Origin: Antilocapra americana
Lineage: Eukaryota > Chordata > Mammalia > Artiodactyla > Antilocapridae
Reading direction: 5' to 3'
Length of the DNA: 64,000 nt
Assembly: GCA_007570785.1 (NCBI GenBank)
Contig: ML661885.1
Location: forward strand, 19,743,247 to 19,807,246
A program made the translations under genes and the position numbers. Under the pieces are notes generated by a model. The model ran no database searches. It had not been told where the DNA came from and worked only from the letters and a program-made list of their open reading frames with translations. Positions 23,963 through 34,420 of this stretch are shown in pieces (within the stretch, counting starts at the first letter, position 1; every line of letters begins with the position of its first letter).

Positions 23963-24482
23963 CATTCATGCTAAGTCACTTCAGTTGTGTCCAGTTCTGC
24001 AAATCTATGGGCTGGAGCCAGCCATGATCCTTGCTCCTTGTGATTTTCCAGGCGAGAATACTGAAGCAGGTTGCTATGCCCTCCTTCATGGGATCTTCTC
24101 AACCAGGGAATCCAATCTGCATCTCTTAAGTCTCCTGAGAGTGAAAATGAAAGTAGTTCAGTCCTGTGTGACTCTAATTCTCCAGGCCAGAATACTGGAG
24201 TCAGCAGCCTTTCCCTTCTCCAGGAAATCTTCCCAATCCAGGGATCGAACCCAGCTCTCCTGCACTGTAGGCAGATTCTTTACCAGCTGAGCCACAGGGG
24301 AAGCCCAAGAATACTGGAGTGGGTAGCCTACCCCTTCTCCAGGAGATCTTCCCAACCCAGGAATTGAACCAAGGTCTCCTGCATTGCATGTGGATTCTTT
24401 ACCAGCTGAGCTACCAGGGAAGCAAAAAAATCTCTTGCATTGGCAGCAAGTTCTTTACCACTAGTGCCACCTGGAAGCCTGT
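23963..24482 (-). mobile_element. Bov-tA SINE interrupted by a second Bov-tA
   Basis: The host SINE lies on the minus strand as two parts, body 23963-24137 and head 24428-24482, which join in the right order once the inner element is removed. The inner copy is listed separately. The two pieces share AAGTCTCCTG (24128-24137) and AAATCTCTTG (24428-24437), matching at 8 of 10 positions: the duplication left by the inner insertion. Confidence 0.88.
24138..24427 (-). mobile_element. Nested Bov-tA variant with two heads
   Basis: Minus-strand insertion of about 290 bases inside another Bov-tA. It carries a shortened body followed by two tRNA-like head modules (about 24235-24305 and 24355-24425), both with GGTTCGATCC-type or diverged B boxes. 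The same two-head order as at 12682-12853 points to a subfamily rather than a local accident. Confidence 0.88.
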
Positions 24483-24889
24483 GAAAAACTGGTGATATTT
24501 TTTGCTAATCCACGGAATATGGCTATGCTTCATTACTATAAAGTACATAGAATATATTATTGCAATAAAAGCTAAAAAGATCTTTTTTTGGTTTAGGTGC
24601 TAGTGGAATTTTTTTTAACCCCAAGGCAAGTACAAAGTATCATAAAGAACGCTAAAAATGGGCTAATCTTTAGGAGTTACAGAGCACATGTTAAGCATGT
24701 AACCTGGGGGATGCAGTGGTAGAGAGCTAAAACCTCTTCTCTCTAAAAATTGCTACTACTTATTTATAAAACACAGGCTGGTGGTTCACCTTGACATTTT
24801 TTTCTGTCAAAAACTCCTGCTTTTTGTCCATTATGTGTGTACCATATTTACTTTGAAATGTTTTGTCTACCAAATGAAATTTTATTACA
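24483..24889. other. Unassigned unique sequence
   Basis: 0.4 kb of AT-rich DNA, no feature recognised. Confidence 0.5.
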
Positions 24890-25008
24890 GAATATTGCAG
24901 TTGGGTAGTCATTTTCTTCTCTGGGGAATCTTTCCAATGGAGAGAGTGAATCCAGGTCGCCTGTATGGCAAGCAGATTCTTTACAGTCTGAGCCACCAGG
25001 GAAGCCTG
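24890..25008 (-). mobile_element. Bov-tA head fragment
   Basis: Minus-strand remnant holding the tRNA-like head and the adjoining body (GAATCCAGGTCGCC, GCAGATTCTTTACAGTCTGA, GCCACCAGGGAAGCCT). The 3' two-thirds of the body is missing. Confidence 0.85.
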
Positions 25009-25658
25009 TGCAAAGTAGATAAGATGCAGTTAAATATAAGTTTAATAAGTTGCAACCTCAGATATGCAAGAAATACTCTGAAATAGGTCAGAAACTTGGA
25101 TTTACATAAAGAAAGGGAGTTCATCAAAGAAGGAATAAATAAAGCATTATAAATAATAAACAAAGCATTTTAAATGCATGACAACTTGAAAAATGGGTAA
25201 GAACTCCCACAGATATCCAATTAAAAACACTGAAGTTGAACGAGCTTCCATTTTCTGTCTATATATCTCCCAATAAGTTGGGTAATGTGTAAATTCTTCT
25301 TGAGGAAGCTCAGTCCCTTCCCTACCCCTCCCTCCCAACTCTTTATCCATTCTACACCTAGTAATTATCAACGTTAACTCAACCACTCCTCTTCTTCACC
25401 TACAAAACTATACTGTCAGCATTAGCAACCTCACCTTGAGGAGAGCACAGGCTCAGTCAAAAGGAATATTTAAAATTCTGATCAGGTACAGACCATCCTT
25501 TTAGACACTTTAATGTGATGCTGTTAGAACACTGTGCTCTAGATGCATTCTTCCACTTATAAATTACCACTATATGACAGCCACCGTAGAAAGCACTATG
25601 AGGGTGATGGGCGATGGGAAAGAGATAAATGGAACACACTCCTGAGTTTGAGTATCCA
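25009..25658. other. Unassigned unique sequence
   Basis: 0.65 kb without a recognised repeat. No convincing exon. Confidence 0.5.
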
Positions 25659-25692
25659 TGTGTGTGTGTGTGTGGGTGTGTGTGCATGTGTC
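25659..25692. repeat. (TG)n microsatellite at a SINE tail
   Basis: TG units with a GGG and a GCA interruption. It lies directly at the 3' tail of the minus-strand Bov-tA at 25693, so in the SINE's own orientation it is a (CA)n tail. Confidence 0.9.
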
Positions 25693-25904
25693 TGTGTCCT
25701 AGTCACTCAGTCGTGTCCAACTCTTTGCATGAACAGTAGCCTGCCGGACTCCTCTATCCATGGAATTTCCCAGGCAAGCATACTGGAGCTGGTAGCCATT
25801 TCTTACTCCAGGGGATCTTCCTGACTCAGGGATTGAACCCATGTCTCTTGAATCTCCTGCAATGGCAGGCAGATTCTTTACCACTAGTGCCACCTGGGAA
25901 GCCC
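25693..25904 (-). mobile_element. Bov-tA SINE
   Basis: Minus-strand, full length. A few bases of the usual GACCCCATGG block are lost. The 3' tail has become the (TG)n tract. No clear target-site duplication. Confidence 0.92.
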
Positions 25905-28448
25905 TATATATTCATGAGCTATAACAAAAAACGAAAGGAATGTTTTTACTGCAAAATTGTCTTGGGTCAGTTCAATGTCCCACCCGTAACATCAATGAGG
26001 GGCTCAAAACAATCATCAGTAAAGGCTCACTGCATTATTTACAACCAGCAAATCATATTTAAACCAGCTATTGAAATATATTTGAATAGAAAACAACTTA
26101 TCAAATTCAGTATCAGAATGTTTGGGAAGAACATACTTGAATAACCTTGTGACATTACTTTCTTTCCTTTCCTTTCTCTCTTCTCTCTCCTTCTCTCTTT
26201 CCCTTCCTCCATCCCCTCCATTCTTTTTTTGAGTTTTATGTATTTCTAGAAAAGATCAGAGTCACCACTGGAAATATCTGAATAGCTATTATTCTTTTAA
26301 TATTAGTAAAATATAGTAATAATTCTATATATCACAAACATCATATCTAAAGTGATAAGGCAACAGAAGTCTCTATTTTTGCCTCAGTTTCATAATATGC
26401 CATAAGTACAGGCATAAAAAAATAAAGAAGTACTGGTTATTTTTAAAAATAAATAGAATAAAATAGATTAAAATGGAAATCTAGAAGCATTTTCTTTTTC
26501 ACTTTTGAACACCAGATCAAAATAATCAAGAGAAGCAATTCACTGTCTTTTATAGAAACACCAAAACTCCTAATAGTCTATCAAAAACACATGTTTACTA
26601 ATTTTAATTAAATATATTTGAGCCCTGGTATTTACTCTCTATCTATTATTATATGTGTTGAAATTTTTTAGAAATAAAATGCTACAAGTTTGGTTAAGGT
26701 GGAAGTATATATCAAATAGATTTCAATGTTAGCTGAACATACAACAGCAGTAGGAAAAATAATAATAAACATCTTAACATGAATTGTGTATGACCCTATT
26801 TACGATAATTGCTTGCTGAACTCACCATACTATAAGACAAGGATTTTGACTATCTTCCAGATATGTGAAAAAGCAGTTTATTATTCTCTCCTACATTCTC
26901 TGGGTTTTTATAGGCCAGTTCATTTTGTCTCCACTGTGAAATACCTTAAAAGGTAACACAGTATTCTGACTCTAGCAGTAATTTATTATACCTGTTAATC
27001 TTGTAAAATTGCCCTCTGGATGTAATAATTTGTTATTCTTTTATTAGACCTTCTTCTGCATACTGTGTTTATCATAAAGATGTCACCATTGTGATGCCTA
27101 GCAACCATTACAATGTTCTGGAAGTGTTTGCATATATTTTCCTGGGGGAGAGAGCTGCGTGGTCCCTTCATGGGAGAGCTGTCAGTGTATTCTGATGTAT
27201 GAGGATAAAAGGAGCCCCTGCTGCAGACTCCAATAAGCTCAAGTCACAGCCTGAAAGCAGTGACTTGGGCATCACTATACCGTGTTAGAAAATGTGTCAA
27301 TTATCACATGGACTGCCTAAGGGTATTGCCTGGGTCCAGGTCATAAAACCATCAAGACTGAAGGGGGAGAAAATTGATGAAGAAGTAAGTTGAATTAATT
27401 GATAACAAGGAGGCCTGTGTATGGAAGGTTCGCTGTAACTCAAGACCCCCAAATTTCTGTCTAAAAAGCTTCCTGTGGATGACCCCATGAATAAAGCTAA
27501 AGGTGTCTATCTTCTCCAATATAAAGTATGTATAACTGGCAATTTAGGCATTTCTTAAAAATCAGTAGGTAGTTGTCAAACTAGTCAAGAAGCCATAAGA
27601 AAAATAAAATCATGCTAATAATGTTATAGTAGTTTTGCTATTATTGTGAGTCTTAATATGCAAGGCTGCTGTATGATGTGAACACAATGGGGACCACTTA
27701 AATATGTAATTCTTGAGCCCAAGCCGTAAGATCTGTGTGCACCATTTAGGTAGCTTACTGGGCAATTTAGCCAGAGAAAAGGGAAAATACACATTGTTCA
27801 TACATTTATAGTGGTTTCTGAGCTGCTTCAAAGACCTCCCCTTTTAACCTTCCTTGTGTTTGTCTTGAATAACTAAATCATATTTAAAGCATTTGTCGCA
27901 GATGAGTTCCTTTAGGAAATCACTGTTCACTAGGTTTGGGAATAATCACTAAAGAAACCGGCTGTCTATATAAGATGCTGAAACGTCCAGTCAACCAAGC
28001 AGTTTTGTGGAAAATTAAATTTTGTTAAACAACAACAAAGGTATCACAATTTGTTTGATAAGACTGAGTAGATACTTAGCTTAAATTTTTCTGGCAGTCA
28101 GCCACACATGGATGTAGAGGCATCAGGATCACTGCCTCAGACTTTTCAAAAGGAATCACATCATTCTCAAAATACACCGTTAGGTTATAGGCACACAGGT
28201 CAGAAAGTTACCTGTTGCTTTATTGATGATAAAAATTTTCCCTATCCTCAAATTTCAGTTCTAGAAAAACATATAAAAAGATAAAGTCACTCTCACTATA
28301 ATATAATAGTTAATTTATTTTTCATAATGATGGTAACGGTTTTAGTGATGATAATTATAACTATTTCCCAGTATAGCTTTGTCCTCTGGCAGGAGATGCT
28401 TTCTTTGAACAAATTTTGCATTAGAAGCCATATTAGGAAAAACCTGGT
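25905..28448. other. Unassigned unique sequence, 2.5 kb
   Basis: The longest stretch without an assignable repeat in the left half. It is AT-rich with one pyrimidine tract (26158-26210). No open frame exceeds about 100 codons and none shows a domain. Confidence 0.5.
26158..26210. repeat. 53-nt pure pyrimidine tract
   Basis: Every base from 26158 to 26210 is C or T on the plus strand, and the tract extends with two single-A breaks to about 26229. Such tracts can form triplex (H-DNA) structures and vary in length. Confidence 0.92.
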
Positions 28449-28465
28449 TCATTATAAAAAAAAAA

Positions 28466-28657
28466 AGTTGTTGAGTTATGTCCAAGTCTTTTCATCCCCA
28501 TGAGCTGTAGCCTGCCAGAGTCTTCTGTCCATGGAATTTTCCAGGCAAGATTACTAGAGTGAGTAGCCATTCCCTTCTCCAAGAGGGCTTCCCAAACCAG
28601 GGACTGAACCTGTATCTCCTGCAGATTCTTTACCATCTGAGACACCAGGGAAGCCTA
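28466..28657 (-). mobile_element. Bov-tA SINE
   Basis: Minus-strand, near full length, with a deletion in the head before GCAGATTCTTTACC. The A-rich tail shows as a 10-A run on the left. TTCATTATAAA (left) and TTCATTAAAAT (right) are a possible decayed duplication. Confidence 0.9.
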
Positions 28658-28959
28658 ACTTCATTAAAATATTGAATTAATTTAAAAACTCTTATCCCTT
28701 CAATTCAAAGCATATTTTCATTACTGGTCAAAATTCCAGAGAAGCAGGAAGAAGTCTTACTAAGCCTTGTCTCTCATTTATTCTATTATTTCATGAATTG
28801 GTAGTATTTATCCGTACCTATAATGTGAGACAACAATACAATTTTGCAAAGAGAGATTTTAAGCTTTAATTTACACACTATGTGCTGAGTAAGAAATTAG
28901 ATAGATAGGTAAATAGAAATCTTCATATAAAGTTTAGGACATTCAGGTTATATATTTTT

Positions 28960-29433
28960 ATTTTTATTATTTTGATACATAAATATTTAATTTTGGTTGA
29001 AGTATAGTTGCTGTACAATATTATACAAATTACAGGTATACAGTATAGTGATTTACAATTTTTAAAGGTAAAACTCCATTTACATGTATCTCAAAATATT
29101 GGTTGTATTCCCCATGCTGTATAATATATCTGTATATACATCCATGTAGCTTACTTTATACACAGTACTTTGTACCTCTTAGTCCCCATTTTCTTATATT
29201 GTCCTTTCCTTTCCCCCCTCCCCACTGGTAACCTCAAGTTTGTTCTCTATATCTCTGAGTCTGCTTTCTTATGTTGTATTTGATAGTTTGTTACATTTTT
29301 TTAGATTCCACATATAAGTGACATCATAGAGTATTTGTCTTTCTCTGTCTAACTTATTTTATTAGTATAATGTCCTCCAAATCCATCCATGTTGCTCCAA
29401 AAGGCAAAATTTTATTCTTTATAATTCTGAATA
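28960..29433 (-). mobile_element. L1 3' end with perfect 16-bp TSD
   Basis: Minus-strand 5'-truncated L1 of about 470 bases: 3' UTR (GCTGTACAATATTATACAAAT; CCCCACTGGTAACC) and a little ORF2 C-terminal sequence. CAGGTTATATATTTTT at 28944-28959 and 29434-29449 is a perfect duplication, though its T-rich end makes the exact boundary ambiguous by a few bases. Confidence 0.9.
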
Positions 29434-29587
29434 CAGGTTATATATTTTTTAAAAATGTATAATATGATAACATCTGCTCACTGTACTTCATAGAACTGCT
29501 ATAAAAACCAAATGGAATAATTGCTGTCAAAGTGTTTTAGAAACAAAGGTGTACCAAAAAAATAATAGTTTTAATTATCCACATTAA

Positions 29588-29808
29588 ATCTCTCAGGTGG
29601 CGCTAGTGGTAAAAATCTTGCCTGCCAATGCAGAAGACATAAGAGGTGTGGGTTTGATCCTTGGGTCCGGAAGATCTCCTGGAGAAGGAAATGGCAAACC
29701 ATTCCAGCGATCATGCCTGAAAAACCCCATGGACAGAGGAGCCTGGAGGGCTACCATCCATGGGGTCACAAAGAGTGGAACCCGACTGAAGAGACTTAGC
29801 ACACACAC
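29588..29808 (+). mobile_element. Bov-tA SINE
   Basis: Plus-strand, full length, belonging to the subgroup with a GGCGCTAGTGGTAAA head. The tail continues as CACACACCCACA. Only a weak CCCACAT/TCCACAT flank match. Confidence 0.91.
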
Positions 29809-29881
29809 CCACATCAGGCTTAAACTATTTTAGTCTATCACTATTACCTATTATTATTACTTTCAAGATTGCCTAAGACTT

Positions 29882-30347
29882 GTTTTTTTTTAATATATTT
29901 ATTTATTTTCTTTACATTATTTTGTTGATTTTGCCATACATTGACATGAATCTGCCATGGGTATACATGTATTCCCCTTCCAGAACCCCCCTCTCACCTT
30001 CCTCCCAATTCCATCCCTCTGGGTCATCCCGGTGCACCAGCCCTGAGCACCCTGTATCATGCATCAATCCTGGGCTGGCGATTCATTTCACATATGATAA
30101 TTTACATGTTTCAATGCCGTTCTCCCATATCATCCCACCCTTGCCCTCTCCCATAGAGTCCAAAAGACTGTTCTATACATCTGTGTCTCTTTTGCTGTCT
30201 TGCATACAGGGTTATCATTACTATCTTTCTAAATCCCATATATATGCGTTAGTATACTACATTGTTGTTTTTCTTTCTGGCTTACTTCACTCTATATAAT
30301 AGGGCTCCAGTTTTGTCCACCTCAGTAGAACTGATTCAAATGTATTA
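29882..30347 (-). mobile_element. Young ruminant L1 3' end with perfect 14-bp TSD
   Basis: Minus-strand, 466 bases, L1_BT type: plus-orientation markers TTTTGCCATACATTGACATG, CAGAACCCCCCTCTC, GTGCACCAGCCCTGAGCACC and CTTACTTCACTCTATATAAT. ATTGCCTAAGACTT at 29868-29881 and 30348-30361 is a perfect duplication, so both ends are exact. It is 5'-truncated within the 3' UTR/ORF2 end. Confidence 0.95.
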
Positions 30348-30361
30348 ATTGCCTAAGACTT

Positions 30362-30782
30362 TTGAAACAGACTAAAATCTTACTTGTGATAGCTATATAA
30401 ACAAGAGAAAAGCTTTTCCAGATAAATATCAAGTAATCAACTTACAAAGTTTTTTCTTCCTTTCTTGACTATGATAATAGGAATTTGTACTGAAATAGGA
30501 AGATTGTGAAACTCTTTCCCAAACATATTTTAAAAAATCCAAATCTTGGCCTGGAACTGTAGAATGTGAGTTTGATGATAAGCTTGGTTCCATATCTTCA
30601 GAGGGATTTCACACAAAGGCAATAAAGGCTGAGTAGGGTAGGAGGGCAATGATTCTGCAATCTGAAACTCAGTTTCAAAGATAATATTAGACCAAATTCT
30701 ATTAAAAAATAATAGCAAGAATTGTATTTGGATACTTAAAGTTAATTGGACCTGCCTTAATGTTGTGGAGTGTGAAGGAAAA
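30362..30782. other. Unassigned unique sequence
   Basis: 0.4 kb, no feature recognised. Confidence 0.5.
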
Positions 30783-30988
30783 GGAAAAGTGTTAGTTGCT
30801 CAGTTGTGTCCAACTCTTTGTGTCCTCATGGACTCCGCAGGGTTCCTCTGTCCATGGAACTCGCCAGGCAAAAACCCTGGAGTGGGTTGCCATTCCCTTC
30901 TCCAGGGGATTTTCCTAACACAAGGATTGAACCCAGGTTTCCCACATTGCAGGTAGATTCTTTACCATCTGAGCCACCAGGGAAGCCA
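30783..30988 (-). mobile_element. Bov-tA SINE
   Basis: Minus-strand, full length, with an A- and G-rich 3' tail on the left (GAAGGAAAAGGAAAAG). No unambiguous target-site duplication. Confidence 0.92.
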
Positions 30989-31322
30989 TGGAAAATACAC
31001 TTTAAAAACTTATCTGAGTTGTTTGCTGTGGTTTTCCATGAAGAATTTCTTTTATTTTATTGCAACAAATTTTTCTAGGTATATCAAAGGAAGGAAATAG
31101 GCCACTCTTCAAGCAATATAAATGGAAATTTTGTAATGAAAACTCAAGTTTACAACAATATCTACTCAGCTATACTTGTGACATAATAGCTCATGAAGAA
31201 GGACTACCTATAGAAGAACCATATTCTCTTGGATAATGAATAAAGAACAATCTGATATTCAGAGTGAAGGTAACCCTGCAGGCCACAGCAGAATTGCTTC
31301 AGAATTAACTCTCTAATAATTG

Positions 31323-31448
31323 TGTGTGTTAGCTACTCAGTCGTGTCTGACTCTTTGCGACCCCATGGACTATATAGTATGTCAGGCTCCTCTCTTCATG
31401 CAATTCTCCAGGCAAGAATACTGGAATGGGTTGTCATTTCCTTCTCTA
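31323..31448 (-). mobile_element. 5'-truncated Bov-tA with TSD
   Basis: Minus-strand 3' part of the SINE. CTAATAATTG (31313-31322) and CTAATAGTTG (31449-31458) match at 9 of 10 positions, so truncation again occurred at insertion. Confidence 0.88.
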
Positions 31449-31458
31449 CTAATAGTTG

Positions 31459-31892
31459 ACAGAATGCAAATAATTCAATTAATAGAAAGTAAAATGTGGT
31501 TTATTTAGATTCATCTCCAGTGATAGAAACCTGAAATAAAAATAGAAACCTGAAAGCTGAAATAAAGCCACTTTTTTTTTTTCCTTTTTTTATTCTTTTC
31601 ACATAAACAAAGTTGGGAATAAGCCGCTCAGGGCTGTCATGTGTTCCAAGATTAAAAGTAATTGGAGCTCCTTAAGTCATCAACATGTAGGTTTTACCTC
31701 ATCGGCTAAAATGGCTGTTCAAGCTCCAACATCCCAAATTCACATTCTAACCAAAAGGAAGGCTGCAGGATAAGAAAATGTGCATTATTAGGAAAAAATT
31801 CTAAGCTACTGATATGATTAAAAACCAAAGAATTTTGTTTACTCTAGCATATTATTGGAGGTTGCTTAAACTGGCTGCTCTTCATTTGGGTG
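31459..31892. other. Unassigned, possible old repeat
   Basis: A T-run near 31571-31588 is followed by sequence around 31610-31760 (AATGGCTGTTCAAGCTCCAA, then CACATTCTAACC) that feels like an old interspersed repeat, but I cannot name the family. Confidence 0.35.
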
Positions 31893-32110
31893 GGGATTCC
31901 CTGGTGGCTCTAGTGGCAAAGAACCCACCTGCCAATGCAGGAGACATAAGAGACTCAGGTTTCATCCCTGGGTCTGGAAGGTCCCCTGGAGAAGGACATG
32001 ACAACCCACTCCAGTATTCTTGCCTGGAGAATCCCATGGACAGTGGAGCCTGACAGGCTGCAGTCCATAGGGTCACAAAGAGTTGGACACGACTGAATTG
32101 ACTTAGCACT
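31893..32110 (+). mobile_element. Bov-tA SINE
   Basis: Plus-strand, full length, with a GGCTCTAGTGGCAAAG head. Flanks CTTCATTTGGGTGGG and CTTCACTTCTGTGGG match at 11 of 15 positions and may be an old duplication. Confidence 0.92.
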
Positions 32111-33019
32111 TCACTTCTGTGGGCAATGAGGGACACAAATTTCTTCCATCTTTTCTCTTCATTCTTACCTAATTTAAGCAGCTGAACTTGGAACATAGAC
32201 ATTTCCATCATAGGAAGGAGAAGATTTAGAACACATGGGTGATGTTTAAAGTCCTGAACCAAAAGGTGACACACATCCATCACTTTGACTCATCTTTTAT
32301 TGGCAAGAATGCCATTACATGGCTACATTTAGGAGTGATTGAGGCTAAGTAACCCAGTGTCTGCCTGGGCATCTACCTCCAAGCTACAGATTTATTCCAC
32401 AAATGTTCTGTATAGTCCTTCTAAAGACATACGTGACAAACACACACACAACACCTTCATTTACTGGAACAGCTAAACAGCTGTGGGCCCAGCTGAAGGG
32501 AAATAAAAATAAAACACATTCTAGTAATAATAAGAAAATGGAGTCTTGTCTAGACCACACAATCACAGTAAATGTATTAAGCAAAGGATATTATAATTTT
32601 AATTTAAAGCATAATGTATAAGGAAAAGTATATTAGTACTATCAGAAGTAAAATGACTAAGGAACAGTAGAGCAAGAACACCCTCATAAACAGAGATTTG
32701 CAAAGCTAAACAGTTTAGATAAATTTTAGTAACCAATTCAAATTGATTTTGTTTAACAGCTAAAGTAATTACCCTTTAAATCATATTAATTGCTTCACTA
32801 ATATATTCTTAACATGTCAGTTCCTTTACTTATCCAAATTAGTGGATTCCTCTAGAGAACTTATCATCCTTACTGTACTTTGGTCCACCTCCAGAGAAAT
32901 AATAACTAATGAGTTTGAAACAATTCACAAAACTATTGAAGATATTTGCTAATTTACTCACTTTAAATTAATTGATACTTAATTAGTCCCAAACACAAAT
33001 TTAAGCATTCAAGATTCAA
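32111..33019. other. Unassigned unique sequence
   Basis: 0.9 kb, AT-rich to the right. No repeat family or exon is recognised. Confidence 0.5.
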
Positions 33020-33612
33020 TAATATAAAAAGTAAAATGCCATAGTCCTATGGAACTTGTACAATACTACAGTAAGGAAAAGGAACTATAAACAAATATTA
33101 TAGAGCACATTATTTGAAAATTAAGGCTACTTTTAAAAAAGGACATAGGATAATGAGGTGAGGTAGATTTTCTTATAGTTAATGCAGTAAGGAAAAGAAA
33201 CTTTGATAAGGATGATATTAGGAAAGAGATCAAAAGAAATGAGGTAGAAAATGGTGAGTTAAGTGAATTATAGATGATCCAAAAATGGACTAGCACTAAG
33301 TCACAAGAATCTTTTAGGCCATACTAAGGATGTCACATTTAATTCCAAGTAAGCTGGAAAACCATAAGGTGACATTAAACATAGAATTACTAATTTCTCT
33401 TTTAATGCAATAGAATTACTCAGGCTCAGAGTGACCAGTGAGGAGGAAATTGCAACACTTTTGATGAGAGATCATAATGTTGGCCTTGAGATGTGGTCTG
33501 ATAATGGACAAAGTTTGCTGTTGGGTTGGATGCGCTGTGAAAAACTATAAAATAAATCTAGGTTGATCCAAGAACTCTAAAGAAATTGGAAAAATGAATG
33601 GATGTTTCATGT
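33020..33612 (-). repeat. L2 LINE remnant
   Basis: Minus-strand L2 3' region, about 590 bases. In plus orientation the order is ATAGTCCTATGGAACTTGTA, then TTTTAGGCCATACTAAGGAT, AGCTGGAAAACCATAAGG, a GATGAGAGATCATAATGTTG block, and TTTGCTGTTGGGTTGGATG. This follows the antisense L2 consensus order. Strongly diverged. Confidence 0.65.
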
Positions 33613-33616
33613 CTTA

Positions 33617-33682
33617 GAGTGAAAGTCACTCAGTTATGTCCAACTTTTTGCAACTCTATGGACTACACAGTCCATGAAACTG
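33617..33682 (-). mobile_element. Bov-tA 3' fragment
   Basis: Only the 3' terminal 65 bases (GAAAGTCACTCAGTTATGTC to CAGTCCATG) remain. The rest is absent. Confidence 0.8.
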
Positions 33683-33794
33683 GCAAAGAGTCAACTGTGG
33701 AGGAGAAAGAGAGATTAGGGACACATTACTTTTGAGATATATTTCTATCTGTGAGTATATTGGAAGTAACCATAATTTGAGAGTAGCAATATAA

Positions 33795-34105
33795 TCAAAT
33801 TCATGGAATTTTTATGAGGATTAAATTAGTTATGACATGTAAACCCTTTTAGAACAGTGCTTTGCATGCTAAGTTGTTTCAGACCTGTCTAACTTTTTGC
33901 AGCCTCATGGACTGTATTCTGCCAGGCTGCTCTGCAAATGGGATTCATCAGACAAGAATGTTGGAATGGTATTTTCCCAACCCAGGGAAGGAACCCACAT
34001 CTCTATCTCTTGGGTCTCCTACATTGGCAGGCAGGTTCTTTACCACTAGCGCCACCTAGGAAGCCCAGAACAGGGCCTAAAACACAGTAATGGCTCTATA
34101 GGATT
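33795..34105 (-). repeat. MIR SINE split by a Bov-tA
   Basis: Left part GAGGATTAAATTAGTTATGACATG..AGAACAGTGC and right part CTAAAACACAGTAATGGCTC..GAATAATAG join in MIR order on the minus strand when the Bov-tA at 33861-34066 is removed. The duplicated AGAACAG motif belongs to the MIR target. Confidence 0.78.
33861..34066 (-). mobile_element. Bov-tA SINE inserted in MIR, 10-bp TSD
   Basis: Minus-strand, full length. AGAACAGTGC (33851-33860) and AGAACAGGGC (34067-34076) match at 9 of 10 positions. The insertion interrupts an older MIR, giving a clear relative age. Confidence 0.92.
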
Positions 34106-34219
34106 AGAATAATAGAAAATGTAAATGGCCAAAGACATTACTGAGGAAAGAAGTTGGACAATGACTCGGAGAGAAGATCAGAAGCAAGGAGTAGAATTAG
34201 TGGAGTTTTAGCATCTAGT

Positions 34220-34420
34220 GGTAGTTTAACCTGTTTTGTGACCCTAGGGACTGTAGCCCACCAGGCTCCTCTATCCATGGGATTCTCCAGGCAAAAATAC
34301 TAGAATGGGTTGCCACGCCCTCCTGTAAGGGATATTTCCTACCCAGGGATCAAACTCACATCTCCTGCATTGCGGTGGATTCTTTACTGCTGAGCCATTT
34401 CGTTCCGAGATGAAGCCCTA
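34220..34420 (-). mobile_element. Bov-tA SINE, diverged
   Basis: Minus-strand, near full length. The 3' end is altered (TAGTTTAACCTGTTTTGTGACC) and the head carries an extra GTTCCGAGATG before AAGCCC. Confidence 0.87.

Noticed and set aside
24071..24389. Overlapping open frames of 60-100 codons on both strands
   Set aside because: They are translations of nested Bov-tA SINEs. The same peptide strings recur at many SINE copies in the window.
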